Shown here: positions 31,445 to 39,170 of the stretch, one piece after another | Position numbering within the stretch: the first letter of the stretch is position 1 | Layout: each line of letters begins with the position of its first letter | From: Bacteroidaceae bacterium | GTDB taxonomy: Bacteria > Bacteroidota > Bacteroidia > Bacteroidales > Bacteroidaceae | Reading direction: 5' to 3' | Assembly: GCA_024688885.1 (NCBI GenBank) | Contig: JAILDV010000051.1 | Span: 1 to 39,406, forward strand | DNA length: 39,406 nt | Program-made: the position numbers and the translations under genes | Notes under the pieces: generated by a model | Databases searched by the model: none | Told to the model about the DNA's origin: nothing | Seen by the model: only the letters and a program-made list of their open reading frames with translations

Positions 31445-31977
31445 TCTTCATTCACGGGCATGGGTTCCGCTTTCGCATCCCGCTTCTTCATCAAGGTGGC
31501 AATCATATTTCTCACCTCATAAGGGTGCTGCACAAACTCCACTCTGTGAGCCGTGCCGCCACTGCCCACCAATTCGATGGCACCGGTCTTCAGCATCCTT
31601 TCGAAGAATGTCTGGTAGAAGTTCACCGTCTCCACCTTGAAGAGTGGTATCTCCGTCATCTTGATGTCGAAGATACCATCCTTCTGGATGAAGCGGTTGT
31701 TCGTGATGGCAAACTCCGTACGGTTGCGGATGAAATAGCCGAAACCAATGAGTCCGATACCCACCAGACACACCACCACGCAGAGGCAGAACAGTGCCAG
31801 CATGTTGTTGTTGAAGTCATTGTAATGCGTGTAAGCAATGACCACCATACCAGCCACACTCAGCAAGATAAGCAGAATACCCCATGCCGTGTAGCGAAAA
31901 TTGTACGACCAGTGCAGTCTTCCCTTGAAGATGACCTTCTCGCCTGGTTCAAGCGTCTTTTCAATAAAGTTTGCCAT
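31441..31977 (-). CDS. PH domain (bPH2) membrane protein
   Basis: A 178-residue protein with two membrane helices (about residues 30-50 and 60-80) followed by a C-terminal bacterial PH-like domain containing the NRTEFAITNNRFIQKDG and DIKMTEIPLFKVETV segments seen in YdbS-like proteins. It is expected in the inner membrane with the PH domain facing the cytoplasm. Function of this group is not known. It is the upstream partner of the YfcE-like enzyme (4-base overlap). No clear promoter was found upstream. Confidence 0.88.
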   Translation of the reverse strand: MANFIEKTLEPGEKVIFKGRLHWSYNFRYTAWGILLILLSVAGMVVIAYTHYNDFNNNMLALFCLCVVVCLVGIGLIGFGYFIRNRTEFAITNNRFIQKDGIFDIKMTEIPLFKVETVNFYQTFFERMLKTGAIELVGSGGTAHRVEFVQHPYEVRNMIATLMKKRDAKAEPMPVNEE

Positions 31978-32025
31978 AATTTATGATAAGTTTATTTCAC
32001 ATGAGAAATACACAATGTATCCACA

Positions 32026-32496
32026 TTACTCCGCATCCACAATCTTGATAGCGACAGATTTAATTTGTTGCCATGATGCCTTGTCTGTCAGGCGTATCAT
32101 GAAATGGTAATCACCTGCATCAATATCAGTAGGAATAGCAATTCCCTCTTCCGCCAGATAAGTGCTGACCCCTTCAGGTATTTCAAATGACTTGTTATAT
32201 ACCCATGGATTCTGAGGCTGTTTCTGTGCCCCCAACTCACACTCCACTGCCGAACCACTGTGAGTGTGGTGGTCGAAGTTGTTGTGTATCTCTATATTGA
32301 AATTCCCCAACTCCTGATTGTCTTTGAACAGATACTTAAAGGGGATTGTCCCACCCTTGTGATAGGTGTCACACTCCAGAGGACATGCCGTGTCGGATTC
32401 CACTACCTCGGGTTTAGTCATGTCCTTTTCTTCGTCTGAACTGCTGCACGCACAAAGTGCGCACAGCAGCATAAGTGATAAAAAGTTCTTTTTCAT
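32026..32496 (-). CDS. DUF4625 lipoprotein (2)
   Basis: A 156-residue lipoprotein: signal sequence ending in a lipobox with the lipidated Cys at residue 17 (LCAC), then a Ser/Asp/Glu linker. The remainder is a beta-sandwich-like DUF4625 domain with many His residues in one segment (NNFDHHTHSG, near 70-79). It is the last gene of the probable metal-uptake operon and lies 9 bases after a similar lipoprotein. His clusters suggest metal binding at the cell surface. This is inference. Confidence 0.85.
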   Translation of the reverse strand: MKKNFLSLMLLCALCACSSSDEEKDMTKPEVVESDTACPLECDTYHKGGTIPFKYLFKDNQELGNFNIEIHNNFDHHTHSGSAVECELGAQKQPQNPWVYNKSFEIPEGVSTYLAEEGIAIPTDIDAGDYHFMIRLTDKASWQQIKSVAIKIVDAE

Positions 32497-32505
32497 ATTG
32501 TTGAA

Positions 32506-32976
32506 TTATTCATGATGATGTTCATGCTCTTCTTCATCTTCATCACCGTCATCCTCCACCACTTCCAGTTCGCTGTTTGCTGTGGTTTGCTGACCTTTCT
32601 GGTCGGTGACAGTGAAGTGCAGATGATATTCACCCAATGGGGCATCGGCAGGAATGTCGATATGTTCGTGGAACTCTGCATTCTTCACTCCGATGTATTT
32701 TCCAGAAGTGAAGACTTTCTCTATCTTGTAGCCATCGCCGTTCTCCTGATGAATCTCGATGTCGATGCGCTGAATCTGTCCTTCTGCAAGGACATCGGCT
32801 TCCAGATGCAGGTCGTGACCTGGATGTACATGTCTGGCATTGTCATGACCCACTTCGGTCAAGGTAATTGCGGGCTTGGGCACATCGTTGTCGTCGTCAT
32901 TGCTGCAAGAAGTGAAACCGAGAGAAAGAACACAAGAAAGAGCCATAGCAAGACTCATATAGATATAATTTTTCAT
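32506..32976 (-). CDS. DUF4625 lipoprotein (1) with His-rich tail
   Basis: A 156-residue lipoprotein with the lipidated Cys at about residue 24 (GFTSC). The domain resembles its neighbour and DUF4625, with His residues at NARHVHPGHDLH near 46-57 and a C-terminal tail of alternating acidic and His residues (EEHEHHHE). The acidic/His tail is a plausible site for Zn, Cu or Ni. It lies 39 bases after the TonB-dependent receptor, so both are likely one unit: a surface lipoprotein feeding a TonB transporter. Confidence 0.87.
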   Translation of the reverse strand: MKNYIYMSLAMALSCVLSLGFTSCSNDDDNDVPKPAITLTEVGHDNARHVHPGHDLHLEADVLAEGQIQRIDIEIHQENGDGYKIEKVFTSGKYIGVKNAEFHEHIDIPADAPLGEYHLHFTVTDQKGQQTTANSELEVVEDDGDEDEEEHEHHHE

Positions 32977-33015
32977 TGTCTTAAAATAAATTATGTGATG
33001 AATAAAATAAATTGA

Positions 33016-35109
33016 TTAGAACTCCAGTCCTACCATCAACGAGAAGTTACGCCCTGGTTCTGGCACATCTATCAAGCGATAATAGCTGGTGTGGTCGTAG
33101 TAGCGTTTATTCAGCAGATTGTCTGCATGTAATGCCACTTTGAGTGTGGTGGCACCCAAGGCAAAATGCTTACCAGCCGATGCGTTGAGCGTCCAATGTC
33201 CTTTAGTTGTCTTTTCTGGAGGTACAATCTCGTTCTGTGTGCCTACGATATGGGCATTCAATCCCGCAAATCCCTTTCCTTTCCAGTCAAACAGGTACTT
33301 CACCCCTCCATCTACTGACCATGGGGTTGAGAAAGGCAATGTATAACCTTTCTTCTCGCCAGACAACTGTTCAGCATAGAGGTATTCCCCCTTCAGTTGT
33401 GCCTCCCAGTGAGAACTGATGGCGTAGTCCACCTGCGCCTCAAATCCCCATCGGAACACGCGTGACTGTGCATAGTTGTACAACTGTAGGCCCTCCACAT
33501 AGTCCGGAGTCGGATTCATGTAGATGTAGTTAGGGAAATAGTTGAGATAGGGATCAATCTGTATGGTCAGCACTTGATTATCCCAAAAGATGCCGCAATC
33601 CAGTTGATACGATTCTTCGGGATCCAGTTGCGGGTTGCCCTTCTCATAGCGGAAAATGTGGTAGTTGATGCCATCCGCACCCAGTTCCTTGGGAATAGGA
33701 ACGCGGAAACTCTTTCCCACATTGGCTTTGAACACCCAGTTGCCTGTGCCGTAATTGATACCAGCCGACCACGTGATGCTGTTGAAATTCCTGCTCATCT
33801 CTGCCGACCGCTGCTTGAACACCGATTCTGTCGCCGAGATGGGAGTTTCATACCAATCCTCATAGTGATGCATGTGCGTATGTGCATGGTCGTAGCGCAT
33901 ACCTGCATTGAGAATCAAATTCTCTTGAACCGTGTAGCGGTCAAAAACGTAGGCACCGGCAGAGGTGCTGGTGAACGAAGGAATGATGAAACCCCATCCG
34001 CTCTGCTTGTTGCGCTGATGTTCCACAGAGGCTCCTGCTCGCAGTTCATGCTGAGAGGCAAAGCCACACCTTATCCCCACTTTTCCCGTGTAGGTGTCCT
34101 TGCTGAAACGACGTTCCAAACTACCGTCAGGAATTGGCATATACCCATGCGAGACGGGTTCTGAGTGCTCTTCTCGCATGTTCTTCTGATAAGCCAAATT
34201 CGCCTCCAGCATCCATCGGTCATTCTGCCACACAGTGTGGCTCAACACTTTCAGATGGTTCACCCACTGATAGGGCAGGTCTATGTCACGCGATGAATGG
34301 TCGTAGTCAATGTCAGATAATCGCACTTCCAAACCATGCGCATTAGCAAAGAAACCACTTTTGGAGTAAGAGTCAGACACACGGATGTCAGTATGGAAGC
34401 CGTTGTGCATATAACCAAGCGTGACACTCCCATCTTGCTCCTTACCGGCTGTGTTGCGCAAACAACGGTCTTTCAGACGTATATAATACGAATAGTACTG
34501 AATGCTGTCGGTCGGCACTTTGTAGTCGGCATAGTCAACGAACGTCATGTTGGCGCGGTAGAAAAAACGCTTGTGACGTCCACCCACCTTAGCGGAGAAA
34601 CCTATCTGCCCGTTGTTCGTGCGGCCAAACACCTGTGCAGCCCCCTCAAAAGGAGTCACGGGCACATGGTTAGTGAAGAGATTCAGCACACCTCCGATAG
34701 CATCAGACCCATGCAACAAAGCAGCAGGTCCTTTCACCACCTCGGCATGGTCAATGGCAAACTGATCCATCTCCAATCCATGATCATCACCCCATTGCTG
34801 CCCTTCATGCTTGATGCCATCTTCAGTCACCACCATACGGTTGAAACCCAAACCACGGATGGTCGGTTTCGACTGACCCGACCCTATACTCATGGCCTTC
34901 ACACCAGGGATGCCCTCAAGACTTTGCATGAGACTCCCCGCCACGTTCTCTTCCAGATAAGTTTGGCTGACGCGCACACTGTTCTGTGATGATTTCATCT
35001 GGAAATCCCGCTTGGCAGCATCCACCACCGTCACGCCATGAAGCACAATGGTGCTGTCATTTGCTGCAAACAGCATTGCTGTAGCAGCAAGAATTGTTGT
35101 CAATGTCAT
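33016..35109 (-). CDS. TonB-dependent receptor, metal-uptake type
   Basis: A 697-residue outer-membrane transporter. Signal peptide about 1-17, a TonB-box-like segment IVLHGVTVVD (21-30), a plug domain with TIRGLGFNRM and GPAALLHGSDAIGG, and a 22-strand-type barrel ending in Phe (VGLEF). It lacks the carboxypeptidase-D-like N-terminal domain of SusC proteins, so a small-ligand receptor is more likely. Several His clusters (DHAHTHMHHYEDW near 410-425) recall the His-rich loops of zinc receptors such as ZnuD. Neighbours are His-rich lipoproteins and a His/Cys-rich membrane protein, which together suggest Zn or Cu uptake. The metal is inferred. Confidence 0.9.
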   Translation of the reverse strand: MTLTTILAATAMLFAANDSTIVLHGVTVVDAAKRDFQMKSSQNSVRVSQTYLEENVAGSLMQSLEGIPGVKAMSIGSGQSKPTIRGLGFNRMVVTEDGIKHEGQQWGDDHGLEMDQFAIDHAEVVKGPAALLHGSDAIGGVLNLFTNHVPVTPFEGAAQVFGRTNNGQIGFSAKVGGRHKRFFYRANMTFVDYADYKVPTDSIQYYSYYIRLKDRCLRNTAGKEQDGSVTLGYMHNGFHTDIRVSDSYSKSGFFANAHGLEVRLSDIDYDHSSRDIDLPYQWVNHLKVLSHTVWQNDRWMLEANLAYQKNMREEHSEPVSHGYMPIPDGSLERRFSKDTYTGKVGIRCGFASQHELRAGASVEHQRNKQSGWGFIIPSFTSTSAGAYVFDRYTVQENLILNAGMRYDHAHTHMHHYEDWYETPISATESVFKQRSAEMSRNFNSITWSAGINYGTGNWVFKANVGKSFRVPIPKELGADGINYHIFRYEKGNPQLDPEESYQLDCGIFWDNQVLTIQIDPYLNYFPNYIYMNPTPDYVEGLQLYNYAQSRVFRWGFEAQVDYAISSHWEAQLKGEYLYAEQLSGEKKGYTLPFSTPWSVDGGVKYLFDWKGKGFAGLNAHIVGTQNEIVPPEKTTKGHWTLNASAGKHFALGATTLKVALHADNLLNKRYYDHTSYYRLIDVPEPGRNFSLMVGLEF

Positions 35110-35155
35110 TCCTTTCCTTCATTTTTCTTATCGTAAACACAAAACGAAATTGTAT

Positions 35156-35515
35156 CTATCCAAGAAAGAAAGGAGGAGCACGCAAACGGATGCATCCTTC
35201 CACATCGCTGACAGCATGCTGACATACAAGACAGAAGGAAAATGTGGAACAAAAAAGTGGAGTAGTTAACACCACCAACGCACCCACCAAGAAAGGCAAC
35301 GTGAGGAACTGGCACAACACACAATCAAAAGAGCATACAGACAAACTGCTGAAATGCCCGGAATGTGGTATATGATGCAAACACTCCTCACAATGATTAC
35401 CATCCAGATGCGCTTCAGGATGCACATGAAAAGACGACAGCAACAGTATTGGCAGGAACACCGCCAACAACACCAAAGAAGAATAATATCGCCGTGTCGT
35501 CTCTTTCATTTTCAT
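35156..35515 (-). CDS. Small His/Cys-rich membrane protein at the head of the metal operon
   Basis: A 119-residue protein from the ATG at 35515 (another at 35509). It has an N-terminal hydrophobic segment (about 13-30) and a second one near 65-90. Between them lies HVHPEAHLDGNHCEECLHHIPH with many His and two Cys. The pattern is like small DUF2946-type proteins often found with metal transporters. The longer frame to 35662 is rejected because a strong promoter (35527-35558) lies inside it. It is 46 bases before the TonB-dependent receptor. A metal sensor or chaperone is possible. Confidence 0.7.
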   Translation of the reverse strand: MKMKETTRRYYSSLVLLAVFLPILLLSSFHVHPEAHLDGNHCEECLHHIPHSGHFSSLSVCSFDCVLCQFLTLPFLVGALVVLTTPLFCSTFSFCLVCQHAVSDVEGCIRLRAPPFFLG

Positions 35516-35526
35516 ATTTGTGCATG

Positions 35527-35558
35527 CAAAGGTAGTACAAATCGTGTGAAAAACCAAA
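35527..35558 (-). promoter_or_regulatory. Promoter of the metal-uptake operon
   Basis: The minus strand reads TTTG (35555-35558), 20 bp, then TACCTTTG (35527-35534). The first ATG is 11 bases downstream, so the leader is very short. Confidence 0.8.
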
Positions 35559-35817
35559 AGAAAAGTCCTTTTCCTTTGTTTTTCCGAGATGCAGCCTACC
35601 TTAGAGTATAGTTCAACGTACGAATAAGTGAGGACAATACAAAAGAAAAGCTTCTTTTTCATTTTTTATTTTTTCTGCTTTTTTTCTTTCTTCTTTTTAA
35701 AGGCAGGTGCCTAAATCCATACCACTTTACAAACTAAAAATCAACGCATTGCAAAAGGTTTAAATCCACATCCCTATATCTCTTATAGGAAATCCCCTAC
35801 CCTTTGGGGATTTTCAG

Positions 35818-35849
35818 TTTGAAACCCAGTACAAAAGGCCGTAACTTTG
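35818..35849 (+). promoter_or_regulatory. Promoter of the small exported protein gene
   Basis: TTTG (35818-35821), 20 bp, TAACTTTG (35842-35849), a full match. The leader is about 85 bases, A-rich. A hairpin AAATCCCC/GGGGATTT (35790-35813) lies just upstream of the -33 element. The rest of 35663-35789 shows no gene. Confidence 0.85.
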
Positions 35850-35940
35850 CATCGTCAACCAAAAGGAACGACAATTTCAAACAACAACGAAATTCATAAA
35901 AACTAAAACAATAATTAATAACAAATAAAAAACTACAATT

Positions 35941-36312
35941 ATGAAAAAGTTCATCACCATCGCTCTCGCAGCAGTCATCGCAATCAGTGCTAACGCTAAG
36001 AAGGTCAACACCGCAGTGTTCAACTCAGTCAAGGTAAACGCACCCGTGCACCTCGTCATCGTTCCCAGCAGGGAATACTCAGTGAACGTCACCTCTCAGG
36101 AGTCAGGTCTCAGCTCCGCCATCGCATGGAGCGTCAAGGACGGCGTGCTCAGCATCTCAGCACGTGACCTCGAGGCACTCGAACAGGCAAACGGCACAGT
36201 GGACGTCATCGTGTCAGCTCCGCGCGGCGTTGACTACCAGATCGGTCAGGACGTGCAGGAAACATCCAGCAGCAAGAAGCGCATCCCATTGTTCCGCCGC
36301 CACCGCCGCTAA
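35941..36312 (+). CDS. Small exported protein, short DUF2807-like
   Basis: A 123-residue protein with a signal peptide (about 1-19, cleavage after NAK or ANA). The following 80 residues form strands of the type seen in DUF2807 (head-GIN) domains: FNSVKVNAPVHLVIV then a SGLSSAIAWSVKDGVLSIS segment. The domain is much shorter than usual, so this may be a minimal or truncated version. The C-terminus is basic (KKRIPLFRRHRR). Codon use leans to C-ending codons, unlike AT-rich neighbours, which may mean high expression. Strong promoter and following terminator: single-gene unit. Confidence 0.75.
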   Translation: MKKFITIALAAVIAISANAKKVNTAVFNSVKVNAPVHLVIVPSREYSVNVTSQESGLSSAIAWSVKDGVLSISARDLEALEQANGTVDVIVSAPRGVDYQIGQDVQETSSSKKRIPLFRRHRR

Positions 36313-36358
36313 ACAGGTAGCCAATCCTCTTTTTACAACATAATTAGTATTAGAAAGT

Positions 36359-36393
36359 GAAGAAGGGATTCCCAACACGGGAGTCCCTTCTTC
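36359..36393. terminator. Hairpin terminator between convergent genes
   Basis: A 15-bp stem with one mismatch (36359-36373 with 36379-36393) and a 5-base loop, between the stops at 36312 and 36408. It probably works in both directions. Confidence 0.8.
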
Positions 36394-36407
36394 CTTGGGT
36401 GTATATT

Positions 36408-36749
36408 TCAATCGTTATCCATATCCATGGAGGCGATGAAATCGTCATAAGCATCTCGCTCCTCTTTGAGAGCCCTTAGATACTCATAGTCAATATCATC
36501 ATCGGTATGTATCTCATCATCTATGACATCATCGATGCTGTCATAGAGAATTAGAGGCCTCCTTACTCCATTCTGAGGCTCAGAGGCATCACTTTCGTCC
36601 TTCTCTTCACCTTCTTCTTCCCTGCCTCTAACTCTCTTGGCAAACACGTCGTTTGCCAACTCCTCATCACGGGCATGTTGGCTTTTAATCATCCAGCCAA
36701 CCAACAGACCCACCACTACACATATCACAATGATGAAAAAGGTGGTCAT
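36408..36749 (-). CDS. Small single-pass membrane protein with an acidic tail
   Basis: A 113-residue protein of unknown function. Residues 1-20 form a hydrophobic helix (FFIIVICVVVGLLVGWMI), followed by a Lys/Arg-rich segment and then a strongly acidic region (DSIDDVIDDEIHTDDDIDYEY near 65-90, key residues Asp/Glu). The start at 36749 is chosen because a -7 element (36774-36781) overlaps the longer TTG-start alternative. It lies downstream of the HU-like gene but has its own promoter. Confidence 0.65.
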   Translation of the reverse strand: MTTFFIIVICVVVGLLVGWMIKSQHARDEELANDVFAKRVRGREEEGEEKDESDASEPQNGVRRPLILYDSIDDVIDDEIHTDDDIDYEYLRALKEERDAYDDFIASMDMDND

Positions 36750-36773
36750 AAGACAAAATGATTTAGATGATGG

Positions 36774-36781
36774 CAAAGTTA
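36774..36781 (-). promoter_or_regulatory. -7 element of the small membrane protein gene
   Basis: The minus strand reads TAACTTTG, 24 bases before the ATG at 36749 and next to the end of the HU-like gene. Confidence 0.55.
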
Positions 36782-36787
36782 TACATT

Positions 36788-37216
36788 TTATTCGACTTCG
36801 TTCCCTTCTTCACCAGGATTCTCATCCAACGTGTCCATGTCAACGAACTCCATTTTACTCAACACATCCTGAAAATCCTTATGCGGATAGAATTGCACCT
36901 TCACTTTATACACGCTCTTGCCGCTCAACTCCTCGGACGTTTCTGCACTATGTGCATTGAACGACGGTTTGAGCGTCCCGATGCCCGCAATCTGCACGCT
37001 GTGACCCAGCATCAGATAACTCCGCAGACGATTCGACATTGCTTCCACAATGCCCTTCACCTGTGCGCCAGACACTCCTTGTGACATGATGCACTCCTTT
37101 ACGAAATCCTCAAACTTGACAGGCTCATAGCTGAACTGTTCCATCACCCAAGCCTCATGCTGCTGATGATCGGGTCCTAAAATCTTCTTCTTTCTTTTTC
37201 TGTAAGGTATTGCCAT
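36788..37216 (-). CDS. HU-HIG family DNA-binding protein
   Basis: A 142-residue HU-like nucleoid protein of the Bacteroidota HU-HIG type. It starts with MAIPYRKRKKK, the usual opening of this group. The HU-like core follows, with SQGVSGAQVKGIVEAM near 45-60 and VQIAGIGTLKPSF near 74-86 where the beta-arm begins, then an acidic tail ending in EEGNEVE. The start at 37216 is chosen over 37237 from the family opening. HU proteins bend DNA and organise the nucleoid. Upstream is an unusual cluster of GTCGAC palindromes (37344-37412). Confidence 0.85.
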   Translation of the reverse strand: MAIPYRKRKKKILGPDHQQHEAWVMEQFSYEPVKFEDFVKECIMSQGVSGAQVKGIVEAMSNRLRSYLMLGHSVQIAGIGTLKPSFNAHSAETSEELSGKSVYKVKVQFYPHKDFQDVLSKMEFVDMDTLDENPGEEGNEVE

Positions 37217-37276
37217 TGTACTCTCATTATTACTCAACTTTCATGTTGAAATGTTAGACATCTTTGTTTCGTCATG

Positions 37277-37284
37277 CAAAGATA
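37277..37284 (-). promoter_or_regulatory. -7 element of the HU-like gene
   Basis: The minus strand reads TATCTTTG, with GTTG about 20 bp further upstream. The leader is about 55 bases before 37216. Confidence 0.6.
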
Positions 37285-37343
37285 CGAAGAGAACTTGACT
37301 TCTGCAACACATGACCACTCAAAACTTACACTAATAGCCCCAA

Positions 37344-37412
37344 AATCGACATCGTCGACATCGGTTTGCCGACCTCGACGACATCGACTCACCGACGTCG
37401 ACGATGTCGATT
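37344..37412. repeat. 21-bp inverted repeat rich in GTCGAC words
   Basis: Bases 37344-37364 and 37392-37412 are inverted copies with one mismatch in 21. Both arms and the 27-base loop are built from TCGAC/GTCGA words, in contrast to the AT-rich surroundings. It is about 60-130 bases upstream of the HU-like gene's -7 element. The rest of 37413-37616 has no gene except a 16-bp palindrome listed separately. Confidence 0.85.
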
Positions 37413-37522
37413 CAGAGGTTATGGAAGAGGGACAAAAGAGGTTTTTAAGAAGAGGAAACGACGGAAAGGGAATGAGAAAGGTATGGAGACGAAAGAAATC
37501 ATTTAATTGAGCGAGTTATGGT

Positions 37523-37538
37523 AAAAGATGCATCTTTT
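37523..37538. promoter_or_regulatory. Perfect 16-bp palindrome, possible operator
   Basis: AAAAGATGCATCTTTT is fully self-complementary, in a gene-free stretch about 80 bases after the end of the 37617-38312 gene. A repressor site or a weak terminator are both possible. Confidence 0.4.
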
Positions 37539-37616
37539 TAACGATGCAGTATCGATATTTGCCCCCAATTACCCAATATGACTTATAAAAGTGGATTGGA
37601 AATAGAGCTATTCTTG

Positions 37617-38312
37617 TCATTTCACACATATATCATTCGTTCTTGTAAAACTCCATTGACGATTATCTTTTTCTTTTGTTTTTTTCATTTCCATGATTTC
37701 CTCATATCTTGTTCCCTTGTATTTATATACGTTTTCTCTTGAAGATAATTTAAGAACATTGTGAGGGACATCTGTTGCTTTATCAATCCACATGATGTTA
37801 TCTTTGTTCTCTTCTATTAAAGAAAAGCCATTGATGAAATCATAAAGATAAGTAGAACGGTCATCATATGGGGCTTCCCCTTCCTTGTATTTCTTCTTTG
37901 TTTTAATAAAAGACTTAGTACTCATGTCATATATTGCATAAGCCCTAATCAATGCAGATGCCCTATATTTACGTTTCTCATTTTCAAAGGTTATGTCCAG
38001 TCCTGAAACATGGGCGTGTAGGGTCATTAATGGGAAATATGGAAGTTTCCTACTTGGAAAAATCCCCTTTCTGTAATCTCTATGATATACTATAGGGTCA
38101 GGATCAATGGTGTTCCTGAGTGGACTATCTTCTTCTGGATGAAAGTAAAACTCTACAGTCTTGATATAGATACGATAGTCGTTTCTCACTTGGATGTAGC
38201 CATCATATAAAATGGTCATGGCTATATCTTCAAATTTATTCATAAGATTCGTATCATTGAATTCATCTACATCCATGTTATGGAAGTTCTTTAATTTGTC
38301 ATAAAGTTTCAT
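37617..38312 (-). CDS. Hypothetical protein, accessory
   Basis: A 231-residue soluble protein of unknown family. It has an aromatic and charged sequence with a YFHPEED segment near 56-62, YHRDYRKGIFPSRK near 76-89 and a LMTLHAHVSGLDITFE segment near 95-110. This central part looks like a conserved beta-rich domain. No signal peptide or membrane helix. It is AT-rich compared with the core genes and sits in the accessory right end. It has a good promoter at 38353-38384 and stands alone. Confidence 0.6.
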   Translation of the reverse strand: MKLYDKLKNFHNMDVDEFNDTNLMNKFEDIAMTILYDGYIQVRNDYRIYIKTVEFYFHPEEDSPLRNTIDPDPIVYHRDYRKGIFPSRKLPYFPLMTLHAHVSGLDITFENEKRKYRASALIRAYAIYDMSTKSFIKTKKKYKEGEAPYDDRSTYLYDFINGFSLIEENKDNIMWIDKATDVPHNVLKLSSRENVYKYKGTRYEEIMEMKKTKEKDNRQWSFTRTNDICVK

Positions 38313-38352
38313 TTTTCTTTGATTTTGGGGTTATATATTCAGATTATTGGCA

Positions 38353-38384
38353 CAAATATACAAACAATCCATTAAAATGTGAAA
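38353..38384 (-). promoter_or_regulatory. Promoter of the accessory gene at 37617
   Basis: The minus strand reads TTTC (38381-38384), 20 bp, TATATTTG (38353-38360). One mismatch to the -33 consensus. Confidence 0.7.
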
Positions 38385-38486
38385 GTTTTTATTTTTTTTA
38401 GGTTTTTATCGGATAAAGCTCATCTCACTAATTTGAATTTTGATTACTCAAAGTTTTGCAAGGCATTCAAATATGCACTCTTAAAT

Positions 38487-39161
38487 TTAATGATCATTAT
38501 GCATTATCAATATCTTATTGACGCATACTTCATCTGCTTCATAATGATTTATATCTGTTTCCGTTTCATCATCGGGAGAGAGATAGTCGAGGTCTATGAT
38601 GTTATTCCATAATTGCATAATGGGTAATCTCAACCCTGGGTCTAAGCAAAATAAACGCAATCTATTCCACTTTTCTCTTCTATATGCAACAGCAACCACA
38701 GAATGTCCAAGCCCTGATTTCCTAAAAAAGCCTAACTGAACTGGTTGCCTAGCATCCAATTGACCCCTTATTTTTTCATGCAATTCTTTCCGACTAACAG
38801 AATTAAATCTTCCAGGTATTGTTGTAAATACTTCAGAAAGATTTCCACCATAACATACATTCAATTGGTCGGAGAGTTCATCTATCACATGGCCACCTCT
38901 ACAAAGTGACTTGAAACTATATAGAAATAGACGTTGAATACGATCGACAAAATTATTCTCTTTCGCACGTTCACGATCTATCAAGTCTTCCCAGTCAAGT
39001 TTCTGGTGAAAGATCAACATCATTAACAGACTGTAAACAGCACATGAACCATCAAGCTCTCCTTGCTCAGCAAACACTCTCGTCGGGCAACCACTTCTTC
39101 CTATAGCACGCAGTCTTGTTCCATTAAAGAAAATGTTTCTTATAAATTTTGCTGTAAACAT
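38487..39161 (-). CDS. Papain-like cysteine peptidase-fold protein
   Basis: A 224-residue protein with the order of a papain-like active site: Q33 and C40 in QGELDGSCAVYSLL, H153 in SGLGHSVVAVAY, and D174 in FCLDPG. This fits C39-like or other papain-fold proteases, transglutaminase-like enzymes or effector domains. No signal peptide is seen. The start at 39161 is preferred because the frame before it lies inside an IS982-type end. The IS ends about 10 bases upstream, so the native promoter has probably been lost or replaced. Substrate and partner are unknown. Confidence 0.6.
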   Translation of the reverse strand: MFTAKFIRNIFFNGTRLRAIGRSGCPTRVFAEQGELDGSCAVYSLLMMLIFHQKLDWEDLIDRERAKENNFVDRIQRLFLYSFKSLCRGGHVIDELSDQLNVCYGGNLSEVFTTIPGRFNSVSRKELHEKIRGQLDARQPVQLGFFRKSGLGHSVVAVAYRREKWNRLRLFCLDPGLRLPIMQLWNNIIDLDYLSPDDETETDINHYEADEVCVNKILIMHNDH

Positions 39162-39170
39162 AATTAACGT

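Noticed and set aside
37274..37510. 78-codon plus-strand frame upstream of the HU-like gene
   Set aside because: Its start overlaps the HU promoter and its middle is the GTCGAC palindrome cluster. Composition and lack of a promoter suggest non-coding.
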